Assembly (NCBI GenBank): GCA_029267445.1
Contig: JAJUIU010000010.1
Coordinates: forward strand, 1 to 64,000
Source of the DNA: Rhodospirillaceae bacterium
GTDB lineage: Bacteria > Pseudomonadota > Alphaproteobacteria > Azospirillales > Azospirillaceae
Direction: 5' to 3'
DNA: 64,000 nt
In this document: positions 22,707-31,888 of the stretch, piece after piece
Numbering within the stretch: the first letter of the stretch is position 1
Layout: every line of letters begins with the position of its first letter
The notes under the pieces: generated by a model
Seen by the model: the letters and a program-made list of their open reading frames with translations, nothing else
What the model was told of the DNA's origin: nothing
Databases searched by the model: none
Made by a program: the position numbers and the translations under genes

Positions 22707-24161
22707 ATGAGCGGTGAACCCACCCCGATCACCATCGCCCGGGGCGATGGCATCGGCCCCGAGATCATGGACGCGACCCTGGAGGTCTTGCAGGCCAGCG
22801 GCGCCAACCTCGCGTTCGAAGAGATTCAGATCGGCGAGAGCGTCTACAAGCGCGGCATCCTGAACGGCATGGAGCCGTCCGCCTGGGACTCCTTGCGCCG
22901 GACCAAGGTGTTCCTGAAGGCCCCGATCACCACGCCCCAGGGCGGGGGCTACAAGTCGCTGAACGTGACGATCCGGGGTGCCCTCGGCCTGTTCGCCAAC
23001 ATCCGCCCCTGCGTCTCCTACCACCCGTTCGTCAACACGAAGCACCCGCAGATGGACGTGGTGATCGTGCGCGAGAACGAGGAGGACCTGTACGCCGGTA
23101 TCGAGTACCGGCAGACCCAGGACGTGACCCAGGCGGTGAAGCTGATCTCCCGGCCGGGGTCGGAGAAGATCATCCGCTACGCCTTCGAATACGCCCGCGC
23201 CAACCACCGTCACAAGGTCACGGCCTTCGTGAAGGACAACATCATGAAGATCAGCGATGGCCTGTTCCATCGCGTCTTCGACGAGATCGCGGCGGAGTAT
23301 CCGGAGATCGAGCACGAGACGATGATCGTCGACATCGGCGCGGCCCGTCTGGCCGACACGCCGGAGCAGTTCGACGTCATCGTCACCCTGAATCTCTACG
23401 GCGACATCATCTCGGACATCGCGGCCCAGATCACCGGCTCCGTCGGGCTGGCGGGATCGTCCAACATCGGCGACCAGTGCGCGATGTTCGAGGCGATCCA
23501 TGGGTCGGCCCCCACAATCGCCGGCAAGGGCATCGCCAACCCGTCGGGCCTTATCCTGGCCAGCGTCATGATGCTGGTCCATATCGGGCAGGCGGAGGCG
23601 GCCGAGCGCATCCATAACGCCTGGCTGAAGATGATCGAGGACGGCATCCACACGGTCGACATCTTCAAGCGCGGGGTCTCCAAGGCCCGCGTCGGCACCC
23701 GCGACTTCGCCCAGAACCTGATCGACCGGCTGGGCGACCGGCCGACGACGCTGACCCCCGCCAGCTACGAGGTGGGGGCGAAGGCGAGCTTCGCCGGGAT
23801 CGAGCTGAAGAGCCGCAAGGACACGACCAAGCGCCTCGTCGGCTGCGACATCTTCGTGGACCACACCGGCGGCGACGGCGACGCCATGGCGCAGCGCGTG
23901 CTGCCGCTGGTGAAGGACGGGCTGAAGCTGATGGTCATCTCCAACCGCGGCCAGAAGGTCTGGCCGGAGGGGGCGCCGGAGACCTTCTGCACCGACCACT
24001 GGCGCCTGCGCGTGATGGGGGAGGCGGACGCCACCGTCACCCAGAACGCCATCGCCGAACTGATCGTGCGGATGGCCGACGCGGGCTTCGACATCGTGCA
24101 GACAGCCCGGCTCTATACCTTCGACGGGGTGCCGGGATTCTCGCTCTCCCAGGGACAATAA
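22707..24161 (+). CDS. icd: NADP-dependent isocitrate dehydrogenase, Thermus/Rickettsia-like long form
   Basis: 484 aa from ATG 22707 (AGAGGA at 7 nt); GTG 22686 would add seven residues. ITIARGDGIGPEIMDATLEVL opens the protein; RENEEDLYAGIEYR, VKDNIMKISDG and DIISDIAAQITGSVGLAGSSNIGD form the catalytic core. A C-terminal extension of about 150 residues is typical of the long bacterial form. It oxidises isocitrate to 2-oxoglutarate in the TCA cycle. A second, unrelated-looking isocitrate dehydrogenase lies 2 kb away on the other strand. Confidence 0.88.
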   Translation: MSGEPTPITIARGDGIGPEIMDATLEVLQASGANLAFEEIQIGESVYKRGILNGMEPSAWDSLRRTKVFLKAPITTPQGGGYKSLNVTIRGALGLFANIRPCVSYHPFVNTKHPQMDVVIVRENEEDLYAGIEYRQTQDVTQAVKLISRPGSEKIIRYAFEYARANHRHKVTAFVKDNIMKISDGLFHRVFDEIAAEYPEIEHETMIVDIGAARLADTPEQFDVIVTLNLYGDIISDIAAQITGSVGLAGSSNIGDQCAMFEAIHGSAPTIAGKGIANPSGLILASVMMLVHIGQAEAAERIHNAWLKMIEDGIHTVDIFKRGVSKARVGTRDFAQNLIDRLGDRPTTLTPASYEVGAKASFAGIELKSRKDTTKRLVGCDIFVDHTGGDGDAMAQRVLPLVKDGLKLMVISNRGQKVWPEGAPETFCTDHWRLRVMGEADATVTQNAIAELIVRMADAGFDIVQTARLYTFDGVPGFSLSQGQ

Positions 24162-24170
24162 GGGGGTGTC

Positions 24171-24190
24171 CGGGGCCGGAATCGGCCCCG
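24171..24190 (+). terminator. terminator after the first isocitrate dehydrogenase
   Basis: CGGGGCCG-GAAT-CGGCCCCG forms a perfect 8-bp stem followed within 6 nt by CTTTTCCC. It lies 10 nt after the stop codon. It is also copy 2 of the GGGGCCG-GNAT-CGGCCCC hairpin. Confidence 0.7.
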
Positions 24191-24386
24191 GCACAGCTTT
24201 TCCCGAGGCTTATCCAAGGAGTTATGCACAGAAATATCGCACCCCCCATCTACCCAATCCGTCGCAAGTCTGGTAGCGTATGTCAAACGCGGCCACAAGA
24301 TGTTGTATCTTGGGCAAGGCGGGCATGACGGGTCCACGCCTGGGGAGGCGGGCCCGGATCGGACACTGGGAGCGTGGAGGTGTTCA

Positions 24387-24743
24387 ATGTGGACGGATGA
24401 GCGGGTCGAGAAGCTTCGCGAACTCTGGGGCCAGGGCATGAGCGCCAGCGAGATCGCGGACGCGCTGGGTGACGTCACCCGCAACGCGGTGATCGGGAAG
24501 GCCCACCGATTGGGCCTGTCGGGCCGTCCGTCCCCGATCAAGAAGAAGCCGACCCGCGGCGCCACGATCCTTTCGCTGACCGAGCGCATGTGCAAGTGGC
24601 CGGTCGGCGACCCCAAACACCCCGACTTCCATTTCTGCGGCAAGGCCGCCGCCCCCGGCATGCCCTACTGCGCGGAGCATGCCGCACTGGCCTACCAGCC
24701 GGCCAAGAAGCGCGACGAGGACCGGAAATACGGCGTCGCCTGA
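24387..24743 (+). CDS. gcrA: cell cycle regulator GcrA
   Basis: 118 aa from ATG 24387 (GGAGG at 6 nt), giving the family start MWTDERVEKLRELW. The HTH has SASEIADALGDVTRNAVIGKAHRLGLSGR. The C-terminal part carries CKWPVGDP-(8)-FCG and MPYCAEHAA, the Cys/His pattern that binds sigma70 domain 2. GcrA activates promoters carrying methylated GANTC sites. It is shorter than the ~170 aa Caulobacter protein because the linker is brief. A GAATC lies upstream at 24179, within the preceding hairpin. Confidence 0.95.
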   Translation: MWTDERVEKLRELWGQGMSASEIADALGDVTRNAVIGKAHRLGLSGRPSPIKKKPTRGATILSLTERMCKWPVGDPKHPDFHFCGKAAAPGMPYCAEHAALAYQPAKKRDEDRKYGVA

Positions 24744-24761
24744 TCGGCGCGGCACCTGTCT

Positions 24762-24786
24762 CCCCCGGCGCTCCGTGTGCCGGGGG
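24762..24786 (+). terminator. hairpin after gcrA
   Basis: CCCCCGGC and GCCGGGGG form a perfect 8-bp stem with a 9-nt loop, 18 nt after the gcrA stop. There is no T-tract. Confidence 0.5.
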
Positions 24787-24892
24787 CGCCGGCTGGACAT
24801 GCGTCTCCGGCCGCTTGAGTTCCAGCGCCACCCATGCCACTTGTGTGGATGTTCCGGGCGGCGTGCCCGGTCCGTCTCAGGATTCCTGGGCG

Positions 24893-25306
24893 ATGTGGAG
24901 TGGGTTGGCCCGCCGGGGCCTCGCGATCCTGCTGAGTCTGTCCCTGCTGTTCGGCGGGGTCGCTGCGGTTCGCACCGTCGCCTTCGATGTCGCGACCGCC
25001 TCCGCCGTCGCGGATGGCGCGGGCGCCCCTGAACTCTCCTCTCCCGGCATTTCCCTGCCCAAGGTGGTGGAAACCCAGCCGCTGCGGGTCCAGGTCCAGC
25101 CGCCAAAGCGCGATCCCCGCCCCACAACGGGGACGGGGGACGACCTCAAGGCCCTGCTGCTGATCGTGCTTCTGGCGGCGGGGTTGCTGATCCCGGCCGC
25201 CCGCGGATCGGCCCATCCCGTCCCCGTCGCCGGCCACAGGCTGCCGGGCGGGCGGGACTTCGGCAGCCGCTGCCCCACGGGGCCGCCACGCATCACCCTG
25301 GCCTGA
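24893..25306 (+). CDS. small membrane protein, unknown
   Basis: 137 aa from ATG 24893 (weak AGGA at 10 nt). A signal-like or membrane segment lies at residues 8-25 ([17 protein letters not shown]), then a Pro-rich periplasmic-type linker, then a second hydrophobic segment ([17 protein letters not shown]). No known domain is recognised. Codon bias fits this frame better than the overlapping minus-strand frames, but coding status is moderate. Confidence 0.5.
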   Translation: MWSGLARRGLAILLSLSLLFGGVAAVRTVAFDVATASAVADGAGAPELSSPGISLPKVVETQPLRVQVQPPKRDPRPTTGTGDDLKALLLIVLLAAGLLIPAARGSAHPVPVAGHRLPGGRDFGSRCPTGPPRITLA

Positions 25307-25451
25307 CGGCCTCATCACGGCAGCACCGAGCGCCGCCCCCGCCCAATCGGGCCGGGGACCAGGCGCACGGTTCCGATGTCAATGCGTCCCGCCTGCGGGA
25401 TGGATCCCGTGCGCTTGCGCGGCCCGGGGCGGGCTGTCCAGGGGTGTCTCA

Positions 25452-25619
25452 ATGGGTGCGTTCAGTCTCTGGCACTGGATCGTCGTCCTGACGGTCGTGC
25501 TGATCCTGTTCGGCAGCGGCAAGCTGCCGACCGCCATGGCCGACATGGCCAAGGGCATCAAGGCCTTCAGGAAGGGCCTTTCCGATACCGGCGAAGGCGC
25601 CGGGGAGGGGCGGTCATGA
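25452..25619 (+). CDS. tatA: TatA/E-like twin-arginine translocase subunit
   Basis: 55 aa. Short N-terminus (MGAFSLWHW), one membrane helix ([11 protein letters not shown]), the F-G-x-G-K-L-P hinge, then the amphipathic helix [16 protein letters not shown] and a Glu/Gly-rich tail. This is the TatA/E pattern, in a compact form. CAGGGG lies 7 nt upstream. The stop overlaps the next start by ATGA. No tatB or tatC is nearby; its neighbours are two unknown small genes, so it may be a secondary TatA. Confidence 0.85.
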   Translation: MGAFSLWHWIVVLTVVLILFGSGKLPTAMADMAKGIKAFRKGLSDTGEGAGEGRS

Positions 25620-25936
25620 GCCCCGCCGTGAATTTCGACGCGGTGTTCGACCGGCTCGAAACCGGGCTCATGTCGATGCTGACCGCCGGGGACGAGGCGC
25701 AGACCCGGCATCTGGTGGTGGTCGAGCGGCTCTGCGCCCTGGCCCGGACCACGCTGGCCGGCGACAATCTGGCGGAAGCCGCCCTGTCCGGCATCGCCGA
25801 GCGGGCGCCGCTGATCGCCGGCCTGATGATGGTGCCGGACGGCATGCGGGAGCTGGCCTTCTCCGACTGCGTGCGGCTGCTCTCTGAGCTCCGCACCCAT
25901 CTCGACCGCCAGCGGCGTGGCCGGGAGGTCGCCTGA
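25616..25936 (+). CDS. small helical protein coupled to tatA
   Basis: 106 aa, soluble and mostly helical, with no signal or membrane segment. It contains two Cys and a Leu-rich C-terminal helix ending [19 protein letters not shown]. Translation is coupled to tatA (ATGA) and to the following gene (TGATG). I do not recognise the family. Confidence 0.8.
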   Translation: MSPAVNFDAVFDRLETGLMSMLTAGDEAQTRHLVVVERLCALARTTLAGDNLAEAALSGIAERAPLIAGLMMVPDGMRELAFSDCVRLLSELRTHLDRQRRGREVA

Positions 25937-26127
25937 TGAGCCGGTTGACCGTCTATCTCGGCATGCATCTGGCCTTCGCCCTGATCCTGGCGGCGGACAT
26001 CGTCGTCCGTCTCCTTCGGCGCAAAGGCGGACTGGCCGAGTGGGGCAACGACGCCCTGCTGATCGGCCTCGTCTTCATTGTGGCGCTGACCGGCGCGATG
26101 GCCGCGATGCCGGCCGAAGCGGCCTGA
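25936..26127 (+). CDS. two-helix membrane protein, unknown
   Basis: 63 aa. Two hydrophobic segments (about 3-24 and 40-58) are joined by a basic loop (RLLRRKGG). Starts within the stop of the preceding gene, so tatA and these two genes form one three-gene operon that ends at the hairpin 19 nt downstream. Function unknown. Confidence 0.75.
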   Translation: MSRLTVYLGMHLAFALILAADIVVRLLRRKGGLAEWGNDALLIGLVFIVALTGAMAAMPAEAA

Positions 26128-26145
26128 CGCCGGCGCATGCGAAAA

Positions 26146-26170
26146 GGGCGGTGCCACGATGGCACCGCCC
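26146..26170. terminator. bidirectional terminator
   Basis: A perfect 11-bp stem (GGGCGGTGCCA / TGGCACCGCCC) with a CGA loop, preceded by AAAA and followed by TTCGTCGTTC. It lies between the convergent tatA operon and the leftward isocitrate dehydrogenase. Confidence 0.85.
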
Positions 26171-26204
26171 TTCGTCGTTCTGGGTGACGGGGGTGAAGGG
26201 GGCC

Positions 26205-27422
26205 TTAGAGGCCCATCTCCCGCTTAAGGTTCTCGTCGATCTTGGCCAGGAAGTCCTGGGTGGTCAGCCAGGGCTGCTCCGGACCGATCAGCAGGGCCAG
26301 GTCCTTGGTCATGAAGCCGGCCTCCACCGTCTCCACGCAGACGCGCTCCAGCGTCTTGGCGAACAGCACCACCTCCGGCGTCCCGTCGAACTGGCCGCGG
26401 TACTGCAGGCCGCGGGTCCAGGCGAAGATGCTGGCGATGGGATTCGTGCTGGTGGGCTTGCCCTTCTGGTGGTCGCGGAAGTGTCGGGTGACGGTGCCGT
26501 GGGCTGCCTCCGCCTCCACCGTCTTGCCGTCCGGCGTCATCAGCACCGACGTCATCAGGCCAAGGCTTCCGAAGCCCTGGGCCACAAGGTCGGACTGCAC
26601 GTCGCCATCGTAGTTCTTCGCCGCCCAGACGAAGTTGCCATGCCACTTCAGGGCGCTGGCAACCATGTCGTCGATCAGCCGGTGCTCGTAGGTCAGGCCC
26701 TTCGCCTCGAACTGGTCCTTGAACTCGGCCTCGTAGACCTCCTGGAACAAGTCCTTGAAGCGGCCGTCATAGGCCTTGAGGATCGTGTTCTTGGTCGACA
26801 GGTAGACCGGGTAGTTGCGCAGCAGGCCGTAATTCATGCAGGCCCGGGCGAAGCCGCGGATCGAGTCGTCGACATTGTACATGCCCATGGCGACACCCGG
26901 CCCGTCGAAGTCGAAGACGGTGTGGCGGATGTTGCTGGAGCCGTCCTTGGCCGTGAAGGTGATGGACAGGCGGCCGGCGGCCGGCACGATGAAGTCGGTC
27001 GCCTTGTACTGGTCGCCGAAGGCGTGGCGGCCGATGACGATCGGGGCCGTCCAGTTCGGCACCAGGCGTGGCACGTTCTTGCAGATGATCGGTTCGCGGA
27101 AGACGGTGCCGCCCAGGATGTTGCGGATGGTGCCGTTCGGCGACTTCCACATCTGCTTGAGATTGAACTCCTTCACCCGCGCCTCGTCCGGGGTGATGGT
27201 CGCGCACTTGACGGCCACGCCGTACTTCTTCGTGGCTTCGGCGGCGTCGACGGTCACCTGGTCGTCGGTGGCGTCCCGGTGCTCGATGCCGAGGTCGTAA
27301 TACTTCAGGTCGACATCGAGATAGGGGATGATCAGGCGGTCCTTGATGAACTGCCAGATCACGCGGGTCATCTCATCGCCATCCATCTCCACGATGGGAT
27401 TCACGACCTTGATCTTCGGCAT
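26205..27422 (-). CDS. icd: NADP-dependent isocitrate dehydrogenase, eukaryotic-type
   Basis: 405 aa from ATG 27422, giving [21 protein letters not shown], the standard start of the short dimeric form. It has the substrate loop [19 protein letters not shown], the metal region [22 protein letters not shown] and the NADP segment [17 protein letters not shown]. These are the hallmarks of the mitochondrial/alphaproteobacterial type. It is clearly a different subfamily from the gene at 22707. Having both within 5 kb is unusual. Confidence 0.95.
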   Translation of the reverse strand: MPKIKVVNPIVEMDGDEMTRVIWQFIKDRLIIPYLDVDLKYYDLGIEHRDATDDQVTVDAAEATKKYGVAVKCATITPDEARVKEFNLKQMWKSPNGTIRNILGGTVFREPIICKNVPRLVPNWTAPIVIGRHAFGDQYKATDFIVPAAGRLSITFTAKDGSSNIRHTVFDFDGPGVAMGMYNVDDSIRGFARACMNYGLLRNYPVYLSTKNTILKAYDGRFKDLFQEVYEAEFKDQFEAKGLTYEHRLIDDMVASALKWHGNFVWAAKNYDGDVQSDLVAQGFGSLGLMTSVLMTPDGKTVEAEAAHGTVTRHFRDHQKGKPTSTNPIASIFAWTRGLQYRGQFDGTPEVVLFAKTLERVCVETVEAGFMTKDLALLIGPEQPWLTTQDFLAKIDENLKREMGL

Positions 27423-27556
27423 GTGGGCGAACTCCCGGGTTATGCGTGCGGGCGGCCGTCTGCGGCGCCTTCGTTTCAAGCGCGCCCAATAAAGCCGAGC
27501 CGGGGCGCGGACGCAACGGCGCGGTCCGGCCTATCGCCGTCGCGGTGGAGGGTGGA

Positions 27557-28141
27557 TCAAAGCCGCGCGATGTCCGGGCGAACCGCCGGGGCGTGCGCCC
27601 GGCCGAGGACGGGCAGCACATCCTCCACGCCGTCGACCACAGTGTAGAGCATATGGATGTCGCCCCGGCCGAACCCCGTCTCCCGGATGTGGTCCAGCAG
27701 GTCGATCAGCGGCTGCCAGTACCCGTTCTCGTTGACGATCACGATCGGCTTGTCGTGCAGGCGGAGCTGGCGCCAGGTGATGATCTCGAACGCCTCGTCC
27801 AGGGTGCCGAGCCCGCCCGGCAGGACGACGAAGGCGTCGGAGCGGGCGACCATCATGGCCTTGCGCGTGTGCATGCTGTCGACGACATGCAGCTCGGTCA
27901 GGCCGGTGTGGTCGACCTCCAGCGCCTGGATGTGCTCCGGGATGATGCCCACCACCTCGGCGCCCGCCTTCAGCGCCGCGTCGGCGACGATCCCCATCAG
28001 CCCGACGCGTCCGCCGCCATAGACCACCCTCATTCCCGCCTCCCCCAACGACTCGCCGAGGCGGTGGGCGGCGCGCTTGTAGCGCTCCTCCACATTCCCG
28101 GAGGAGCCGCAGTAGACGCAGACGGACGAGACTGTGTGCAT
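27557..28141 (-). CDS. LOG family nucleotide-ribohydrolase
   Basis: 194 aa from ATG 28141 (AAAGG at 8 nt). It starts SSVCVYCGSSGNVEERY, followed by VYGGGRVGLMG; the family signature pair MHTRKAMM and PGGLGTLDE is intact. LOG proteins cut the N-glycosidic bond of nucleoside 5'-monophosphates, including cytokinin precursors. Upstream in-frame starts add unrelated residues. Monocistronic; physiological substrate unknown. Confidence 0.92.
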   Translation of the reverse strand: MHTVSSVCVYCGSSGNVEERYKRAAHRLGESLGEAGMRVVYGGGRVGLMGIVADAALKAGAEVVGIIPEHIQALEVDHTGLTELHVVDSMHTRKAMMVARSDAFVVLPGGLGTLDEAFEIITWRQLRLHDKPIVIVNENGYWQPLIDLLDHIRETGFGRGDIHMLYTVVDGVEDVLPVLGRAHAPAVRPDIARL

Positions 28142-28386
28142 GCCGGAAACCTTTGTCGGAGAGGCGGGAGCGGCTTGAAACGGTAACGGTGGGTGGTCAA
28201 TGTGGACCCTGGTTCGAGGCGGGTACACCAAGCCTTGTCGGATAACAACCCGCGCGACCGCATGGCGGGCTGCGAGGGGACGGCAGGGTCGCCGTTTCGA
28301 TCGGGGCACACCATATTCGTGGCGCGCGCGATCCGTCCGTTCCGAAGGATCGCGGGCAGGCTCAACGGGAATCGGGAGAGGCGATG

Positions 28387-28866
28387 ATGGCGCGTGAGGC
28401 TGGTCTGAAGCGTACGATGATCCGCATGGCGGGTGCCGCCCTGCTGGCGGGCGGCATCCTCGGGTCCGGCATCGCCGTCGCCCAGGACAACATGGCCGTG
28501 ATCGAGGCCCGCAAGGAGGCGCTGAAGCGCGCCGGCGCCTCGATGAAGGCGATCCAGGGATTCGTGCGGGAGGGCAGCGGCTCCGCCGAGGATGTCCAGA
28601 AGGCCGTGGCCGTCCTGGTCGAGGTCAGCGGCGGCATGCCGACCTGGTTCCCCGAGGGCACGGCACAGGGCGTGGGCAAGAGCGAGGCGCTGCCCGCCAT
28701 CTGGCAGAACCGTGCGGATTTCGACAAGAAGGTCGTCGCCTTCCAGACGGAAGCCAAGAACTTCGTGCCCATCGCCGCGGGTGGCGACCGGGCCGCGATC
28801 GGCAAGCAGCTGGGCGCCGTCGGCGGCACCTGCAAAGCCTGCCACGACAGCTACAAGGCCGACTGA
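28387..28866 (+). CDS. cytochrome c' (periplasmic)
   Basis: 159 aa from ATG 28387 (GGGAG at 8 nt; ATG 28384 adjoins). A signal peptide ends near SGIAVAQ. A four-helix bundle follows, with haem-binding C-K-A-C-H about ten residues from the end, as in the cytochrome c'/Cytochrom_C_2 family. These proteins bind NO or act as small electron carriers. A cytochrome b561 gene follows after 18 nt, the usual partner. Confidence 0.93.
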   Translation: MAREAGLKRTMIRMAGAALLAGGILGSGIAVAQDNMAVIEARKEALKRAGASMKAIQGFVREGSGSAEDVQKAVAVLVEVSGGMPTWFPEGTAQGVGKSEALPAIWQNRADFDKKVVAFQTEAKNFVPIAAGGDRAAIGKQLGAVGGTCKACHDSYKAD

Positions 28867-28884
28867 CGGCCGGTGGAGCCGACG

Positions 28885-29550
28885 ATGACGGAACGCCGGG
28901 TCAAGGTCTGGGACCTGCCGACCCGGCTGTTCCACTGGGGTCTGGTGGTGGCACTCGCCGGCTCCTGGTGGACGGCCGAGAACGACGATCTGGAAACCCA
29001 CATCCTGTTCGGGTACGCGGCGCTGGCGCTGGTGATCTTCCGCCTTGTCTGGGGCGTGGTCGGCAGCGAAACCGCCCGGTTCTCCGCCTTCGTCCGGGGG
29101 CCGGGCGCCGCCATCGCCCATCTGCGGGAACTGGCGGCCCCCGGGCCGTTGCACCGCCACGCCGGGCACAACGCCCTGGGCGCCTATGCGGTGCTTCTGC
29201 TGCTCGCCCTCGTGCTGGTGCAGACGGTCACCGGCCTGTTCAGCAGCGGGGGGGACATCTTCCTGGTGGCCGGACCGCTCAACGACCTCGTCGATACGGC
29301 GACGGAGGGCTGGATGGAGACGGTCCACGAGGTGACCTTCGACCTCATCCTGATCGCCTCAGCCGTGCATGTGGCGGCCATCCTGCTCTACGCGGTCGCC
29401 AAGCGGCTGGACCTGATCGGCCCGATGATGACCGGCAGTGCCCGCCTGCCGGAGTCGGAGGCGGCACCCCGTCTCGCGTCCCCCGTGTTCGGCCTTCTGC
29501 TGATGGCCGGTGCGGCCGGGCTCGTCTGGCTCCTGTCCCTGCGCGGATGA
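28885..29550 (+). CDS. cytochrome b561-type membrane protein
   Basis: 221 aa from ATG 28885 (GGAG at 6 nt). Four main membrane helices carry His residues placed as haem ligands (TRLFHWGLVV near the N-terminus; HRHAGHNALGAYAV; METVHEVTFDLILIASAVHVAAI), plus a final C-terminal helix. The family also supplies hydrogenase b-subunits. Co-transcribed with the cytochrome c' gene, it probably moves electrons between quinone pool and that protein. Confidence 0.92.
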   Translation: MTERRVKVWDLPTRLFHWGLVVALAGSWWTAENDDLETHILFGYAALALVIFRLVWGVVGSETARFSAFVRGPGAAIAHLRELAAPGPLHRHAGHNALGAYAVLLLLALVLVQTVTGLFSSGGDIFLVAGPLNDLVDTATEGWMETVHEVTFDLILIASAVHVAAILLYAVAKRLDLIGPMMTGSARLPESEAAPRLASPVFGLLLMAGAAGLVWLLSLRG

Positions 29551-29661
29551 ACCGGCCGCCCCGACCGTCTTTCCCCTGACCGGCGGGGGCGACAGCGCCG
29601 GCGATTTGGCGTAGCTTCGGCGCGCCCGGCGGATTTGGACCCGGCCGGAGGTGGAGGCGCG

Positions 29662-30699
29662 GTGAACCGGTCCCTCATCATCGCTGGCGGCGCGCTGGCC
29701 GTCGCCATCATCGTCGGCGCGGCGCTCCTGTTCTCGGGCGGCGACACGCCGCCGGAGCGTGTGGAGGCGCGTCCGCCCGCCGCCGCGGGCACGACCCCGT
29801 CGCAGGCGGTGGCGCCGGAACAATCGGCGCCTGTCCCGCCCAGCTTCGACATCGTGCGGATCGAGCCGGACGGCTCGGCCGTGATCGCCGGCCGCGCCGC
29901 CCCTGGCGCCCGTGTCACCATTCTGGACGGCGGCAAGCCGCTGGGCGAGGTGACGGCCGACCAGCGGGGGGAATGGGTGCTGCTTCCGGGGGACGCGCTG
30001 CCGCCGGGCGGTCGCGATCTGACCGTGGAGGCGACCTTGCCCGACGGGGAGACGCTGCGCGGGCGCGACACGGTCACGCTGGTGGTGCCGCAGCCCCGCC
30101 GCGACATCGCCGGCCGCACGCAGCCGGAAACCGGCGAGCCGCTTGCCGTGCTGACCCCCGAGTCGGGGCCGACGCGCATCCTCCAGGCCCCGGCCGCCGC
30201 CCCGCGGGCAGGCGGAGCCGCCCTTCCGGCGGGCGAGGCCACCATCGACACCATCGATTACGACCGCGAGGGACGCTTCACCGTCGGCGGCCGCGCGCGG
30301 GCCGGCACCGAGGTGCAGCTCTATGTCGACAACACGCTGGTCGGGCGCACGACGGCCGACCCGGCCGGGCGCTGGTCGCTGTCCCCGGACCGGGCGCTGG
30401 AGCCTGGACGGTTCACCCTTCGGGCCGATCAGGTCGGGACGGACGGCAAGGTCGCGGCGCGTGCCGAGGTGCCCTTCGAACGGCGCGAACTCGGCGATGA
30501 CACGCTGGGCGGCCGGGCCGTCGTGGTGCTGCCGGGCAACAATCTCTGGGCCATCGCCCGGCGGAGCTATGGCGCCGGGCTGCGCTACACGGTGATCTTC
30601 GAGGCGAACCAAGAGCAGATCCGCGACCCGGACCTGATCTATCCGGGCCAGATCTTCATCCTGCCGGCCAAGGACCCCCAGCCGTCGGGTCAGAGATAG
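29662..30699 (+). CDS. membrane-anchored LysM protein with Ig-like repeats
   Basis: 345 aa from GTG 29662, which follows GGTGGAGG and puts the hydrophobic anchor at residues 4-23. A Pro/Ala linker leads to two Ig-like beta modules (VIAGRAAPGARVTILDGGKP; FTVGGRARAGTEVQLYVDN). The C-terminal LysM has NNLWAIARRSYGAGLRYT and LIYPGQIFILPA. It is likely anchored to the inner membrane and binds peptidoglycan. The 3' end overlaps the next, convergent gene by 10 nt. Confidence 0.88.
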   Translation: MNRSLIIAGGALAVAIIVGAALLFSGGDTPPERVEARPPAAAGTTPSQAVAPEQSAPVPPSFDIVRIEPDGSAVIAGRAAPGARVTILDGGKPLGEVTADQRGEWVLLPGDALPPGGRDLTVEATLPDGETLRGRDTVTLVVPQPRRDIAGRTQPETGEPLAVLTPESGPTRILQAPAAAPRAGGAALPAGEATIDTIDYDREGRFTVGGRARAGTEVQLYVDNTLVGRTTADPAGRWSLSPDRALEPGRFTLRADQVGTDGKVAARAEVPFERRELGDDTLGGRAVVVLPGNNLWAIARRSYGAGLRYTVIFEANQEQIRDPDLIYPGQIFILPAKDPQPSGQR

Positions 30700-31151
30700 C
30701 GGCCGAGCAGCCGCAGGTAGGGCCGCGCCTCGCGCAGGAACTCCACCGTCTCGTGCATCAGGTCCGTCAGAGTCAGGCTTCCGGGGACGTCCCGCTGGCC
30801 GAGGACCAGAATCTTCTGGCATTCGTCGACGTGGAACCGGGCATGGTCCAGGCTGTCCGCGGCGCGCAGGATCGCGCCCAGCGTGCGCCGCTTCTCCGGC
30901 GCCTCGATCGTGTAGGGGAGGTAGCCGACCTCCGCCCAGATCTGGAACAGGGTGGCGCCCGGACGGGGCGTGATGGACACCCTGAACAGCAGCCCGTCCA
31001 GGAAGAAATGGTGGCGGGAGGCGGGGGGCGGGCGCCGCACCTCGACGGAGCCGTCCACGCCGATGCGGATGGCGCCCGGCCCCACGGGCAGGCCGAACTC
31101 GACCTCCCGCGCCAGCCTTCCGACATGCTCCAGGGCCTCGCCCATCGCCAT
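30690..31151 (-). CDS. conserved-looking cytoplasmic protein, unknown
   Basis: 153 aa. A mixed alpha/beta protein with an N-terminal helix, a beta-rich middle (IRIGVDGSVEVRR; HHFFLDGLLFRVSI) and C-terminal helices. The fold size is reminiscent of YbjN- or secretion-chaperone-like domains, but no motif settles this. ATG 31151 or the ATG two codons later are both possible. Convergent overlap with the LysM gene. Confidence 0.65.
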   Translation of the reverse strand: MAMGEALEHVGRLAREVEFGLPVGPGAIRIGVDGSVEVRRPPPASRHHFFLDGLLFRVSITPRPGATLFQIWAEVGYLPYTIEAPEKRRTLGAILRAADSLDHARFHVDECQKILVLGQRDVPGSLTLTDLMHETVEFLREARPYLRLLGRYL

Positions 31152-31336
31152 TCCCGGCTCAACTCCACTGTTTCGCAATGTAGGGCAAAAACTGCCGGGG
31201 CAATATGCGCCTGCGCGTCCTGGAATGGGACAAACGGGCGCTGGATGGGCGCCTGAATGGCGGAATACGGGGCTTTGGCGCTGGCATGGGCCTTGCTGAC
31301 CGGTAGGGCGGAACCACCGCCCACGGGCCGTTCGCC

Positions 31337-31888
31337 ATGCTTCAGGACCTCGCACAGCCGCTGTTCGTCTTCGATCTGGTGCTTCTGGGCGCCGTTCTGC
31401 TGCTCTACGTCTGGCGAATCGTGGCCCGCGCCTGGGGCCGGGACGCCACGGACGAACTGATCCGGCGGCAGATGGAGGAGGGCGGCGCCTTCTCCGCGAA
31501 GGAGCGCGAGCTCGCCATCGCCGAGATCGAAGCCCAGCGGCTGGCCCAGCAGGTCGGGCTGCTGCGGCGCCAGTTCGCCAAACTGAAGGCCGACTCGGAC
31601 AAGGTCGCGCGGGGCCACTTCGACATCGTCCACCTCGTGGGCGAACCGGGCGGCGACCGCCACCGGTTCGAGGGCCGCCTGCATGTCCCCGGCGGTCCCG
31701 CCGGGCTTCCGGCACGGGTCGTGCTGGCCAGCCACATCGTGGTCGTCTTCGCGGAGGGCCTTTCCGCCGCCAAGCGTCTTCTGGAGGTGAGCTACAACGG
31801 CCGCACCGGCTACAGCGTCGGCCCCCTGGCCGATCGCAACGCTGCACCCCCGGCCGAGGCGTCCGCCCTGAAGGAGGCCGCGCGATGA
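31337..31888 (+). CDS. membrane-anchored coiled-coil protein (first of a pair)
   Basis: 183 aa. One N-terminal membrane helix (about 9-27), then a charged coiled coil (about 50-95, ERELAIAEIEAQRLAQQV). A compact beta-rich end follows: FEGRLHVPGG, VVLASHIVVVFAEGL. Not recognised. It overlaps the next gene by ATGA; that product has the same anchor plus coil layout, suggesting the two form a complex. Confidence 0.75.
   Translation: MLQDLAQPLFVFDLVLLGAVLLLYVWRIVARAWGRDATDELIRRQMEEGGAFSAKERELAIAEIEAQRLAQQVGLLRRQFAKLKADSDKVARGHFDIVHLVGEPGGDRHRFEGRLHVPGGPAGLPARVVLASHIVVVFAEGLSAAKRLLEVSYNGRTGYSVGPLADRNAAPPAEASALKEAAR

Noticed and set aside
31310-31336. EcfG-like GGAAC...CGTT before the coiled-coil pair
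   Set aside because: The spacer is only 14 nt, too short for this promoter class, and it lies right on the start codon.
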